Source of the DNA: JAVVUJ01 sp964461765
Lineage (GTDB): Bacteria; Bacillota; Clostridia; Peptostreptococcales; Anaerovoracaceae
DNA length: 35,561 bases
Direction of reading: 5' to 3'
NCBI GenBank assembly: GCA_964461765.1
Contig: CAYWVS010000028.1
Location: 1 to 35,561 of the forward strand
Shown here: positions 1 to 7,935 of the stretch, piece by piece
How positions within the stretch are numbered: position 1 is the stretch's first letter
Layout: the number at the start of each line of letters is the position of its first letter
The notes under the pieces: model-generated
Database searches by the model: none
Seen by the model: the letters and a program-made list of their open reading frames with translations, nothing else
What the model was told of the DNA's origin: nothing
Made by a program: the position numbers and the translations under genes

Positions 1-2
1 TG

Positions 3-1211
3 AGGAGAACAGCCAAGCTTCTCATGCAGATGATGCCGGGAACGGATTTTATAACCTCGGGTTACAGTGCCACTCCCAACTTTGATGACGTCTTTGCAGG
101 ATCCAATACGGACTGCGACGATTACGACGATTACTATATGATTCAAAGGGATATGCAAATTGATGGTGGCATTGCTCCCATCACAGAAGCAGAGTCCATA
201 AAAGTCAGGATGCAGGGAGCCAAGGCTTGTCAAGCAGTATTTGCGGAACTGGATTTGCCGGAAATAACAGAGGAAGAGATTTTGGCGGCGGTTTACGCTT
301 ACTCTCATGAAGAAATGCCCCAAAGAAACTTATCGGAAGATTTGAGCAGTGCAGGAAAAATAATGGGTAATAACATCTGTGCCATCGACCTTATTTTAGC
401 TTTGCATAAAAGGGGGTTTTGCGAAATTAGCAATCATATCTTGGCGTTAATGCAACAGAGGGTGTCGGGAGATTATTTGCAGACCAGTAGTATTTTTGAT
501 GAAAATTTTAAAATTATTAGCGCCTTGAACGATAGAAACAATTACTTAGGACCCGGTACAGGTTATCGATTGGAAGGAGCAAGGTGGGATAAGCTAAAGG
601 ATAAGAGCAATGCCATAAAGCCTGCGGATATTCTTAAGAAAAAGGATAGAAGTCAAGAGGTTCGCAAACGATGTAATGAAATGGTAAATCGAAGAGGGGC
701 TTTAAATATTGTAGAGATGCAGGATATTGTCATAGCCATATCCCCGGCCTTTGGTACGGATGACAGCTCAGATAAAATTCAGAGACAGCATACCAATATG
801 GTGAAAAAGATCATGGAGGGTGTTTTTGCCTGTGGACTGAGTTGTAATGTCATCAGAGTGAATGATACCTCGGATTTAAATAAGATCGCCATGGTGGCTT
901 CCCAATATAGCAAAACAGGCATTGGCATCGGAGTGGAGTCTAAAGGTGGCGTATGTATTCAGAAAAAGGATATGGAGAATGACGGAGGTCTGGAATACTA
1001 TTTCAATTTACCCTTATCCGCCACTCAAGAGTATAAAAAAATCGGACAAAATGCAGTAGCTTATGCGAAGAATCAATCCCCGCAAAAAGTCATCAGAAAA
1101 AAGGGATTAAACGCCATTACCAATTATCAGGTTAAGATGATTTGTTTAAGCACCGTAGATTCTGAAAAATGTAAGGGAGGACATCCCCCCAACCACGTGG
1201 ATATTTCATAA
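3..1211 (+). CDS. B12-dependent diol/glycerol dehydratase, fused large and medium subunits (5' partial)
   Basis: The reading frame is open from the window edge, and residues before the first ATG (RRTAKLL, then MQMMPGTDF) still match the family, so the gene is cut at its 5' end. The first ~205 visible residues match the C-terminal third of the large subunit (PduC/DhaB1): PGTDFITSGYSATPN, FAGSN, DDYDDYYMIQRDMQIDGG, the QRVSGDYLQTS stretch and GPGTGYR. The following ~190 residues match the medium subunit (PduD/DhaB2): IVIAISPAFGTD, IRVNDTSD, GIGIGVESKG, IGQNAVAYAKNQSP. These enzymes dehydrate 1,2-propanediol or glycerol to an aldehyde with adenosylcobalamin, normally as three separate chains. 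Here two are one chain, joined by a short basic linker near visible residues 205-225. No small subunit, reactivase or microcompartment gene follows; the next genes are convergent and unrelated. Those partners may lie upstream, outside the window. Substrate cannot be decided. Confidence 0.88.
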   Translation, partial: RRTAKLLMQMMPGTDFITSGYSATPNFDDVFAGSNTDCDDYDDYYMIQRDMQIDGGIAPITEAESIKVRMQGAKACQAVFAELDLPEITEEEILAAVYAYSHEEMPQRNLSEDLSSAGKIMGNNICAIDLILALHKRGFCEISNHILALMQQRVSGDYLQTSSIFDENFKIISALNDRNNYLGPGTGYRLEGARWDKLKDKSNAIKPADILKKKDRSQEVRKRCNEMVNRRGALNIVEMQDIVIAISPAFGTDDSSDKIQRQHTNMVKKIMEGVFACGLSCNVIRVNDTSDLNKIAMVASQYSKTGIGIGVESKGGVCIQKKDMENDGGLEYYFNLPLSATQEYKKIGQNAVAYAKNQSPQKVIRKKGLNAITNYQVKMICLSTVDSEKCKGGHPPNHVDIS

Positions 1212-1213
1212 AA

Positions 1214-1561
1214 TTAAGAAGAATGATCCTCTTCCTGTACATCCGTAGGAATCAACCCGATGGCTTCGCTGACGGGTAGGGCAATGCACATACCTCTTCC
1301 TTCAGATTTTAAGCCGGCTTTTTTGACTATTTCACTGATAATCTTTTGGGTTTGATTATGGTTCACAATATTTAGAACCACTTCCTTTTCCGGTTGAATG
1401 GTGATGGAAAAGAATTTTTCAATATCATGTGCCCCGGTACCCCTTGCGTAGAAAACCGTACCACCCCTGGCGCCGGCACTACGCGCCGCACTGATGACGT
1501 CATCGGCATAGCCCCTGTTTACAATTGTTAAAATTAAATCATAGTCTCTTTCAATGCTCAT
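1214..1561 (-). CDS. P-II-like signalling protein (second of a pair)
   Basis: A 115-residue protein of P-II (GlnB-like) size and pattern: a beta strand opening (YDLILTIVNRG), a helix (ADDVISAARSAGARGGTVFYARGTG), then VVLNIVNHNQTQKIISEIVKKAGL and a closing strand GRGMCIALPVSEAIGL. The T-loop region between the second and third strands is short and lacks the tyrosine that GlnB uses for uridylylation, so this is an atypical P-II-like protein and not a nitrogen regulator in the strict sense. Its ATG overlaps the TGA of the upstream P-II-like gene (ATGA) and has GGAGG eight bases upstream, so the two are translationally coupled. With the DUF1538 membrane gene it forms a three-gene operon. P-II-like proteins next to a transporter usually gate it by binding a nucleotide or metabolite; that role is inferred here. 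It converges on the dehydratase with a two-base gap and no terminator. Confidence 0.75.
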   Translation of the reverse strand: MSIERDYDLILTIVNRGYADDVISAARSAGARGGTVFYARGTGAHDIEKFFSITIQPEKEVVLNIVNHNQTQKIISEIVKKAGLKSEGRGMCIALPVSEAIGLIPTDVQEEDHSS

Positions 1562-1920
1562 TTTCGTTCCTCCTTTGTGTCTAAGGCAAATCCTGACATG
1601 TATTTTAATGCCAGAGGCCCACTGATTCCGGCTATAGGAACAGTGAAGGCGATGCCGTTACCCGGTTGATCCATGTTATATTTTACTTGAAGCTTCTCCA
1701 GTACTGATACGGATAGTTCTTCCAATAAAATGCTGATTACGATATCTTTTTCAGATGAAGTAATTCCCAGATAATCTGCAATGGCTGTTCCCGAAGCCCC
1801 GTGACCGGGAGACACCATGTTAAAGGACACATTGCACTTACGCAATAAGCTGCAGACATCTTCGCCGTAACCTCTGTCTACGATGACAATAAGCAATTTG
1901 ATCCGCTTTACAGTACTCAT
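1558..1920 (-). CDS. P-II-like signalling protein (first of a pair)
   Basis: A 120-residue P-II-like protein, paralogous to its downstream neighbour: IKLLIVIVDRGYGEDVCSLL aligns with YDLILTIVNRGYADDVISAA, followed by a glycine-rich GHGASGTA segment and a C-terminal strand GNGIAFTVPIAGISG. The C-terminus carries a short extra tail (ALKYMSGFALDTKEERK). Start chosen at the ATG preceded by AAAAGGAGGCAAATTAA. It lies 34 bases after the DUF1538 membrane gene and overlaps the next gene by four bases. Two diverged copies could make hetero-oligomers or each serve one of the two DUF1538 repeats of the membrane protein; that is speculation. The conserved GlnB uridylylation tyrosine is absent. Confidence 0.72.
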   Translation of the reverse strand: MSTVKRIKLLIVIVDRGYGEDVCSLLRKCNVSFNMVSPGHGASGTAIADYLGITSSEKDIVISILLEELSVSVLEKLQVKYNMDQPGNGIAFTVPIAGISGPLALKYMSGFALDTKEERK

Positions 1921-1954
1921 TTAATTTGCCTCCTTTTGCATTTGGTCAAATTCT

Positions 1955-3670
1955 TTAGCTAATATTTTTATTTTCTTTTTCCTCTAAGGCTTCAAAATCA
2001 ATGTAGGCATTATCGGAAGATATGTCATTATAAAGTTGCTCTTCTCTGATTTGATTTGCCCAATCAAGATTTTCAATAAATTCTGTGTCATCCACCCATG
2101 TAATGCTGGCAACCATATCACTGAAAGCATCCATTCCTGTGCCCCATGTCTTTAATTCTACTTCAGATTCCAATTCCTCAACGATATCCTCCATGGTTTC
2201 AAACTCATCTTCTTCTGTATGACGAACCTTGATTTTATAGATGATTCCCACAGCCTGTATGGTGATGAGTGGTGTCATGGCAACCATAGCCACAATACCA
2301 AAAGCATCAGCTAACATATTTCCTCCCACGGAGTTGCAAGCCCCCATGGCAAAGGGCAAAATAAATGTGGCAGTCATTGGTCCGGAGGTTACACCACCGG
2401 AGTCAAAGGCGATAGCTGTAAAAATTTTGGGTGTAAAAAAAGTCATCATTAAAGCTAAGCCATACCCAATAATCAAAAAATACCATATGCTGACCCCAAA
2501 GAGGACTCGAATCATGGCAATTCCTACAGAGATAGCCACGCCGATTGACAAGCTCCAAAGCATGGTATCCTTTGAGATGGCACCTCCTGTCATATCCTCC
2601 ACCTGATTATTTAAAACGTGCACAGCAGGCTCAGCTGAGACCACAAAGAATCCCATAATCATCCCCAGAGGAATTAGGATAGCATTGTATTTTAATAAGC
2701 CGATATACTCCCCGATAAAGTTTCCTGTAGGCATAAATCCAACATTTACACCGGTGAGAAACAAAACCAAACCCAGATATGTATACATCACTCCCACAGC
2801 CATTTTAATAATATGAGTTTTGGGCAATTTCAACGCAATAATTTGAAAAATTATAAAGGATGCGATAATTGGGGAAAGTGCCAGAGCCACTTCTTTAAAA
2901 AAGATAGGAAAGCTCTGCTGAAGCAAAATGTAAATATCTTGCATGTTGTTAATGTTTAAAGGTTCCACTGATGTATGTGGGTTAGGGCTACCTTCATAGA
3001 AAATCCCTAAAAGCATCACTGCAAATATAGGTCCTATGGAACAGAGGGCAATCAGTCCAAAGCTGTCATCATGAGAGCTTTTACCTCCACCCACAGAACA
3101 TACTCCTACCCCTAAGGCCAATATGAAAGGCACGGTGATGGGACCTGTAGTTACACCACCGGAATCAAATGCTACGGCCAAATAATCCTTAGGAACAAAA
3201 GTCCCAAGTATGAAGATAAATAAGTAAAGTCCTATCAATAAGTGAGCCAATTTCCACTGAAAAAGAATCCTGATCAGAGACAATATGAGGAAAAATCCAA
3301 CCCCTAGGGCAACACAGATTACCAAGGTGGACTGAGGCACTGCGGAGACTTGCCCTGCCAATACCTGCAAATCCGGCTCTGCAATGGTAATCATGACACC
3401 CATAATCAAGCTTACCATAATCAGCAATCCTAATTTTTTTGACTTGGTCAGTTGACCTCCGATTTGCTCTCCCATGGGCATCATGGCCATTTCTGCACCC
3501 AAGGTAAAGAGCCCCATACCTAACACCAATAGGATAGCACCTGTTAAAAATAAGCTTCTCACACCAAAAGGCATGGGAGCTATGGTAAAGTTAAGACTTA
3601 GAACAATAATGGTAATTGGTAATACGGATGAAAAGGCTTCCTTTGTACGAAAAAACAATTTATCTTCCAA
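1955..3670 (-). CDS. DUF1538 family membrane protein with duplicated domain
   Basis: A ~571-residue polytopic membrane protein made of two homologous halves. The signature FDSGGVTTGPITVPFILALGVG of the first half recurs as FDSGGVTSGPMTATFILPFAMG in the second, and GLFTLGAEMAMMPMGEQIG / ITIAEPDLQVL of the first correspond to GVNVGFMPTGNFIGEYIG / VVSAEPAVHVL of the second. This internal repeat is typical of DUF1538 proteins and suggests a transporter-like inverted or tandem repeat fold; substrate unknown. The last ~90 residues are acidic and soluble (EEDEFETMEDIVEELESEVE) and could be a docking tail for the P-II-like partners encoded downstream. Start: the longest frame begins at GTG 3694 without a ribosome site; TTG 3670 has GGAGG five bases upstream, so I prefer it. 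A promoter with an 18-base spacer lies ~95 bases upstream. Confidence 0.82.
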   Translation of the reverse strand: MEDKLFFRTKEAFSSVLPITIIVLSLNFTIAPMPFGVRSLFLTGAILLVLGMGLFTLGAEMAMMPMGEQIGGQLTKSKKLGLLIMVSLIMGVMITIAEPDLQVLAGQVSAVPQSTLVICVALGVGFFLILSLIRILFQWKLAHLLIGLYLFIFILGTFVPKDYLAVAFDSGGVTTGPITVPFILALGVGVCSVGGGKSSHDDSFGLIALCSIGPIFAVMLLGIFYEGSPNPHTSVEPLNINNMQDIYILLQQSFPIFFKEVALALSPIIASFIIFQIIALKLPKTHIIKMAVGVMYTYLGLVLFLTGVNVGFMPTGNFIGEYIGLLKYNAILIPLGMIMGFFVVSAEPAVHVLNNQVEDMTGGAISKDTMLWSLSIGVAISVGIAMIRVLFGVSIWYFLIIGYGLALMMTFFTPKIFTAIAFDSGGVTSGPMTATFILPFAMGACNSVGGNMLADAFGIVAMVAMTPLITIQAVGIIYKIKVRHTEEDEFETMEDIVEELESEVELKTWGTGMDAFSDMVASITWVDDTEFIENLDWANQIREEQLYNDISSDNAYIDFEALEEKENKNIS

Positions 3671-3762
3671 GGTTTCCTCCAGTATAACGGTCACGGATGG
3701 ATCTTTGCTATGGGTATGAGCTTGAGGTTAAATCTTATTTTAATCGTTTAATTTACTTTTAT

Positions 3763-3792
3763 ATTGTATCATAAAGTGATATAATAATACAA
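3763..3792 (-). promoter_or_regulatory. Predicted sigma-A promoter of the DUF1538/P-II-like operon
   Basis: Read on the minus strand: -35 TTGTAT (3792-3787), 18-base spacer, -10 TACAAT (3768-3763). It lies ~95 bases before the start of the DUF1538 gene. The leader shows no obvious riboswitch. Confidence 0.5.
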
Positions 3793-3924
3793 GCGTTTTA
3801 GGCAACGTCCTTAGAGATTAGGCTTAATCTATTGCATTTTATGACTTGCCAATTTAATATGTAAAATCGATTTTCATAAAATGGCAAATTATATTATAAA
3901 AATTACCATATGGGAGGACAATAT

Positions 3925-4686
3925 ATGAATATACTAGTATCCAATGATGACGGAATCGGTGCTGAAGGAATAAAGCAATTGGTGGCTGCTTTATCCAAAG
4001 TAGCCAATGTCTTTGTCAGTGCACCACATACCCAGAGGAGTGCAAGTGGCCATAGCATCACCATAGGAACCCCCTTGCGAATGAAAGAGGTGGAATTTCC
4101 TAACGCTGCTTTAGCTTTTGAAATTACAGGGACGCCGGCAGATTGTGTAAAGTTAGGAACCAAGTTATTTCGTGAACGGGGAATAGAGTTGGACATGGTT
4201 TTTTCCGGCATCAACCATGGTGGAAATTTGGGAACGGATACCCTCTATTCAGGGACAGTCTCCGCTGCCATAGAAGGATGCATTTGCGGTTTGCCGGCAG
4301 TGGCTGTATCCATCAACGACCATTTCCCTGATCACTTTGAACTGGCTTGTGAGTTAGCAGTAAGGGCTTGTGAAAATGCCTTTGGAAAGATTAATTCCAA
4401 GACAGTATTGAATATCAATGTTCCTAATTTACCTAAAGATAAGGTAAAAGGTGTAAAGATAACAAAGTTAGGAGCCAGAGAATATGACGAATGGTTTGAA
4501 CCTAAAAAAGATGAAAGTGGAGAACCGGTATTCTATTATTCGGGAACTCCTGTGATTTATCAGGGTCTACCCAATGATATTGACGTCATCTCCATGCAGG
4601 AAGGATACGCATCCATTACCCCATTGCATTACGACCTTACCAGCTATCAGTTGATAGAAGAGGTGAAGACCTGGGGTTTGGTGTAG
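3925..4686 (+). CDS. surE: 5'/3'-nucleotidase SurE
   Basis: A 253-residue SurE, the usual family length. SurE dephosphorylates nucleoside 5'- and 3'-monophosphates in the cytoplasm with a divalent metal. Family hallmarks are complete: N-terminal MNILVSNDDGI with the metal-binding Asp pair, APHTQRSASGHSIT with the conserved Ser, the GTPADCVKLG segment, and FSGINHGGNLGTDTLYSGTVSAA with the metal-binding Asn. The frame opens at an ATG at 3910, but that ATG is part of the ribosome site (GGGAGGAC); the ATG at 3925 gives the canonical N-terminus and correct spacing. It heads a likely operon with the hydrolase and DUF2156 genes (61- and 26-base gaps). An AT-rich upstream region contains only weak promoter matches. 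Confidence 0.95.
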   Translation: MNILVSNDDGIGAEGIKQLVAALSKVANVFVSAPHTQRSASGHSITIGTPLRMKEVEFPNAALAFEITGTPADCVKLGTKLFRERGIELDMVFSGINHGGNLGTDTLYSGTVSAAIEGCICGLPAVAVSINDHFPDHFELACELAVRACENAFGKINSKTVLNINVPNLPKDKVKGVKITKLGAREYDEWFEPKKDESGEPVFYYSGTPVIYQGLPNDIDVISMQEGYASITPLHYDLTSYQLIEEVKTWGLV

Positions 4687-4747
4687 GGTTTAACAATTAT
4701 ATTTTTGGATTCAAGACGAAAGAGAATAAGTAAGGAGGGGACTACCC

Positions 4748-5329
4748 ATGAAAAAAATTAGAATCGACAGAGAAGAAGCCATTTTTGTAGGGATTGACTT
4801 TCAGGAAAAGCTCATGCCTGCAATGAAAAACAGTGAGGAACTGGAGCAACAGACTATAAAACTGATTAAGGGGCTTAAGGTTTTGGGGATCCCCATGATC
4901 TTTACACAACAGTATACCAAAGGGTTGGGAATGACTTCTCAATCTTTTCAAGATGCTTTTTGCAAATCCCAAGGAGAAGAATTTCCTGAATCAGAATTTT
5001 CCTACATCGAAAAAACATCCTTTAGCGCTATGGGTGAACCGGATTTTGAACATACCTTAAAAAAGAGTAAAAGAAATACTGTAATTATAGCAGGAATTGA
5101 AGCTCATGTATGTGTTCAACTTACGGTGCTTGATTTGATAGAAAATGGGTATCATGTATTTGTAGTCAATGATTGCATATCTTCAAGAAGCAATACAGAT
5201 AAAAAGTACGCACAAAGGAGAATGGGGGATTCCGGTGCAATTGGCACCACCTACGAGTCGGTGCTATTTGAGCTTTGTGGGGGTGCAAAGGATAAAAGCT
5301 TCAAGCAAATCTCTGCAATTGTAAAATAA
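4748..5329 (+). CDS. Isochorismatase-family cysteine hydrolase
   Basis: A 193-residue single-domain protein of the isochorismatase-like fold. The catalytic triad can be placed: Asp17 (FVGIDFQ), Lys89 (YIEKTSFS) and Cys122 (GIEAHVCVQ), with the cis-peptide-type GIEAHVCV turn and the conserved SSRSNTDKKYAQRRM region after it. Members hydrolyse amides or vinyl ethers (nicotinamidase, N-carbamoyl hydrolases, isochorismatase). The lack of a nicotinamidase-type metal site (D-x-H-x-x-H) argues against PncA; the compact form is closer to YcaC-like or unknown hydrolases, so no substrate is given. The ribosome site AAGGAGGGG precedes the ATG. Co-transcription with surE is likely from the short gap and shared strand. 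Confidence 0.88.
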   Translation: MKKIRIDREEAIFVGIDFQEKLMPAMKNSEELEQQTIKLIKGLKVLGIPMIFTQQYTKGLGMTSQSFQDAFCKSQGEEFPESEFSYIEKTSFSAMGEPDFEHTLKKSKRNTVIIAGIEAHVCVQLTVLDLIENGYHVFVVNDCISSRSNTDKKYAQRRMGDSGAIGTTYESVLFELCGGAKDKSFKQISAIVK

Positions 5330-5355
5330 TTATAATTTTGAAAGGCTAATCCACA

Positions 5356-6291
5356 ATGTTAATGTTTGAAAACGAAATCACTTTAGAATCAAAGCCTTTA
5401 TTGGACAAATATCTTAACAGCTTTGAATACAAGACATCGGGTCTCTCCTTTAGTTCGCTTTACATGTGGAGGGAAATCAATCAAATCAGTTGGAAAGAGA
5501 TCGGTGATTATCTGTGCATAGCAGGAGTCAGCAACTTAGAAGAAGGGGTTTTTGACCCATTTCTGTTTCCAGTATTGACCAAGACAGGAACTTATGAACC
5601 GGAGAGCCTCGCCAAAACGGTTTTGGGAGCAAAGGAGATCTTTGAGAGCAAGGGCGAAAAGTTTGCCATCATGTTACTTCCTTTTCATATGATCGATATC
5701 TTTGAACAAGCTTTTCCTAGACAGTTAAAGTTTATTCCTGACAGACCTAACTTTGATTATGTCTATAGCACGGAGGATTTAATCGAACTAAAGGGAAGAG
5801 ATTATCATAGTAAAAAGAATCATTTAAACTATTTTAAAAGTCATTATCTTTTTGAATATGTACCTTTAACTTCAGAAATGGCAGATGAAGCCATGGACTT
5901 TATCAAAGCTTTTAATGATAGAAAAAACCTGCAAGATAGTCATGAGAAAGAGCTTCTTCTCATGGAGGAAGCGGCTATGAAAGATGTTTTTAAAAATATT
6001 GAAAAGGTTGGTTATTTAGCAGGTGCCATTAAAATTGATGGAAAAATTGAAGCTATCAGCATTGGCGGAACTCTGGGTCGTAAAACCATTACCGTTCATG
6101 TAGAAAAAGCAAATACTGAGTACCGAGGTCTTTATCAAGCCATAAACAATGAATACTGTAAAAATGTAGCATCTCACATTAAGTTGATTAATCGTGAAGA
6201 GGATATGGGGTTGCCCGGATTGCGAAAGGCTAAGCTTTCATACAAGCCGGTTAAATTGATTGAGAAGCATACGGCAGTCTTTAAGTTATAA
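5356..6291 (+). CDS. DUF2156 (GNAT-like, lysyltransferase-related) protein
   Basis: A 311-residue soluble protein matching DUF2156, a double GNAT-like fold related to the aminoacyltransferase part of MprF phosphatidylglycerol lysyltransferases. Supporting stretches: FEYKTSGLSFSSLYMW near the N-terminus, DYVYSTEDLIELKGRDYHSKKNHLNYF in the middle, then AISIGGTLGRKTITVHVEKAN, GLYQAINNEYC and the C-terminal NREEDMGLPGLRKAKLSYKP, which is the region that binds the acyl donor in related proteins. No membrane segments are seen, so it lacks the flippase part of MprF. Start at ATG 5356 (AAAGG ten bases upstream); an ATG at 5362 is also possible. It ends the surE operon; a weak AT-rich hairpin (AAGTTAA/TTAACTT, 6323-6340) lies downstream. 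Confidence 0.8.
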   Translation: MLMFENEITLESKPLLDKYLNSFEYKTSGLSFSSLYMWREINQISWKEIGDYLCIAGVSNLEEGVFDPFLFPVLTKTGTYEPESLAKTVLGAKEIFESKGEKFAIMLLPFHMIDIFEQAFPRQLKFIPDRPNFDYVYSTEDLIELKGRDYHSKKNHLNYFKSHYLFEYVPLTSEMADEAMDFIKAFNDRKNLQDSHEKELLLMEEAAMKDVFKNIEKVGYLAGAIKIDGKIEAISIGGTLGRKTITVHVEKANTEYRGLYQAINNEYCKNVASHIKLINREEDMGLPGLRKAKLSYKPVKLIEKHTAVFKL

Positions 6292-6352
6292 TTGAATATT
6301 CTGACTATTTACAAATTTTAATAAGTTAAATAATTAACTTTTGGCATATCTA

Positions 6353-6381
6353 TTGCATTATGTTGAATATTATGATAAAAT
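6353..6381 (+). promoter_or_regulatory. Predicted sigma-A promoter of the thiolase gene
   Basis: -35 TTGCAT (6353-6358), 17-base spacer, -10 TAAAAT (6376-6381), about 70 bases before the thiolase ATG. A second -10-like TATAAT at 6382-6387 lacks a properly spaced -35. It separates the thiolase from the surE operon. Confidence 0.5.
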
Positions 6382-6451
6382 TATAATATTCAAATTGTGT
6401 GAAACAATATGTAAATTTAGAAGCGGTTAGTTATAAGTTAGGAGGTAACTT

Positions 6452-7630
6452 ATGAGAGAAGTTGTTATTGTAAGTGCGGTTAGAACTCCCATTGGGTCTT
6501 TTGGTGGAAGCTTAAAGGATCAAAAAGCTGTAATGTTAGGTGGGGTTGCAGCGAAGGAAGCAATTAAGAGAGCAGGGATCGATCCTGCAATTATTGACGA
6601 AGTAGTATTAGGAAACGTTCTTCAAGGTGGACTTGGACAAAATGTAGCAAGACAAGTAGCTATGGCTGCGGGAGTTCCAAAGGAAGTTCCTGCCATGACA
6701 TTAAACAAGGTTTGCGGTTCCGGACTTAGAACCGTTGGGATGGCTGCATCTATGATCAAAGCCGGGGATGCAGATTGTATACTTGCCGGTGGAACAGAAA
6801 GCATGTCTCAAGCAGGCTACTTAATGCCAAATGCTAGATGGGGAGCCAGAATGGGTGATACCAAAATGGTAGACATTATGGTAAATGATGGTCTTACAGA
6901 TGCATATAACAACTACCACATGGGAATTACCGCCGAAAATATCGTGGAGCAATGGGGTCTTACAAGAGAAGAGTTGGATGAGTTTGCAGTGGCTTCTCAA
7001 AATAAAGCAGAAGCGGCAGTGAAAGCCGGCAAGTTTAAGGATGAAATCGTGCCTGTAGAAATTCCACAGAAAAAGGGAGATCCTAAAGTATTTGATACTG
7101 ACGAATATCCTAAATTTGGAACCACTATGGAGAGCGTAGGAAAGTTAAAGCCTGCATTTAAAAAGGATGGAGCGGTTACCGCTGCAAATGCATCGGGTAT
7201 TAACGATAGTGCTGCTGCCTTTATCGTAATGTCTAAAGAAAAAGCTGATGAGTTAGGGTTAAAGTATCTATGTAAGGTAGTATCTTATGCATCTGCCGGA
7301 GTAGATCCTACCATCATGGGAATCGGTCCTGTACCTGCTTGTAACAAAGCATTGGAAATCGCCGGTCTAAAGGTGGAAGATATGGATCTAATCGAAGCAA
7401 ATGAAGCTTTTGCAGCACAATCTGTGGCTGTCGGTAAAGATCTGGGATTTGATTTAAGCAAGTTAAATGTAAACGGTGGAGCTATTGCTTTAGGACATCC
7501 TATCGGTGCATCCGGTGCCAGAATTCTTGTTACCCTCATTCATGAAATGATTAAGAGAGATTCTAAATATGGTCTTGCAACTCTTTGCATAGGCGGTGGA
7601 ATGGGAACTTCTCTGATTGTTGAAAGATAA
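6452..7630 (+). CDS. thlA: Acetyl-CoA C-acetyltransferase (thiolase)
   Basis: A full-length 392-residue biosynthetic-type thiolase that condenses two acetyl-CoA to acetoacetyl-CoA, the first step of butyrate/3-hydroxybutyryl-CoA pathways in Clostridia. The acylated nucleophile is Cys88 (LNKVCGSGLRTV); His349 (GGAIALGHPIGASGAR) and Cys379 (LCIGGGMG) complete the active site; ANEAFAAQS and GGTESMSQAGY are further family motifs. The ribosome site TAGGAGGTAACTT precedes the ATG. The gene has its own promoter and no pathway partners (crotonase, hydroxybutyryl-CoA dehydrogenase) next to it. It is followed by a long hairpin structure ending in a terminator. Confidence 0.96.
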   Translation: MREVVIVSAVRTPIGSFGGSLKDQKAVMLGGVAAKEAIKRAGIDPAIIDEVVLGNVLQGGLGQNVARQVAMAAGVPKEVPAMTLNKVCGSGLRTVGMAASMIKAGDADCILAGGTESMSQAGYLMPNARWGARMGDTKMVDIMVNDGLTDAYNNYHMGITAENIVEQWGLTREELDEFAVASQNKAEAAVKAGKFKDEIVPVEIPQKKGDPKVFDTDEYPKFGTTMESVGKLKPAFKKDGAVTAANASGINDSAAAFIVMSKEKADELGLKYLCKVVSYASAGVDPTIMGIGPVPACNKALEIAGLKVEDMDLIEANEAFAAQSVAVGKDLGFDLSKLNVNGGAIALGHPIGASGARILVTLIHEMIKRDSKYGLATLCIGGGMGTSLIVER

Positions 7631-7645
7631 ATATAAATTAAATTC

Positions 7646-7828
7646 ATGCTACCATCCGGTAAGCCGATTTACAATTATTTAAGGTATAGCTTTTATTTTC
7701 GGGCAGTTTCATTAAGTGAAAACAAACTGAGTCCTTACAACAGTGTTTTCTCTCAAGAAACTAAATCCTCAAACAAAAGATACCTTATAAAAATTGCTCA
7801 AAGCTTACCTGCTGGTAGCATTTTTTTT
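7646..7828 (+). ncRNA. Candidate structured RNA: 176-nt imperfect hairpin with terminator tail
   Basis: The stretch folds back on itself along nearly its whole length. Outer arms ATGCTACC (7646-7653) and GGTAGCAT (7814-7821) pair; after a 4x4 internal loop GGTAAGC (7658-7664) pairs with GCTTACC (7803-7809). Further in, CAATT (7672-7676) pairs with AATTG (7792-7796), AAGGTAT (7681-7687) with ATACCTT (7780-7786), GTTTC (7706-7710) with GAAAC (7757-7761), and GAAAACA (7718-7724) with TGTTTTC (7744-7750). Eight T residues follow the outer arm. It could be a processed thiolase 3' UTR, an independent 6S-like rod RNA, or a remnant of a MITE; no clear target-site duplication and no good promoter is visible. 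Confidence 0.45.
7803..7828 (+). terminator. Intrinsic terminator after thiolase
   Basis: GCT-t-ACC, loop TGCT, GGTAGC, then A and eight T residues. This local stem competes with the long-range pairing of the 176-nt hairpin, since the same bases form the 3' outer arm. Confidence 0.6.
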
Positions 7829-7850
7829 GAAAAAAATTTACTTAATTTTA

Positions 7851-7890
7851 AAATATGATAATTTAAAGTTTTAAATTATCATATTTTTTT
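7851..7890. terminator. Bidirectional AT-rich terminator between thiolase and YhgE genes
   Basis: Arms of 17 bases (7851-7867 and 7870-7886) pair perfectly around the centre, followed by a T run on the plus strand. It sits between convergent genes and probably blocks read-through both ways. Confidence 0.6.
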
Positions 7891-7935
7891 GATTTAAAAC
7901 TTTCTTTAAAAATGTACCCAAGTTTTAACAGGCTT

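Noticed and set aside
7646..7858. Open frame of 70 codons after the thiolase gene
   Set aside because: No ribosome binding site, unusual composition, and it runs across the long hairpin and its T run.
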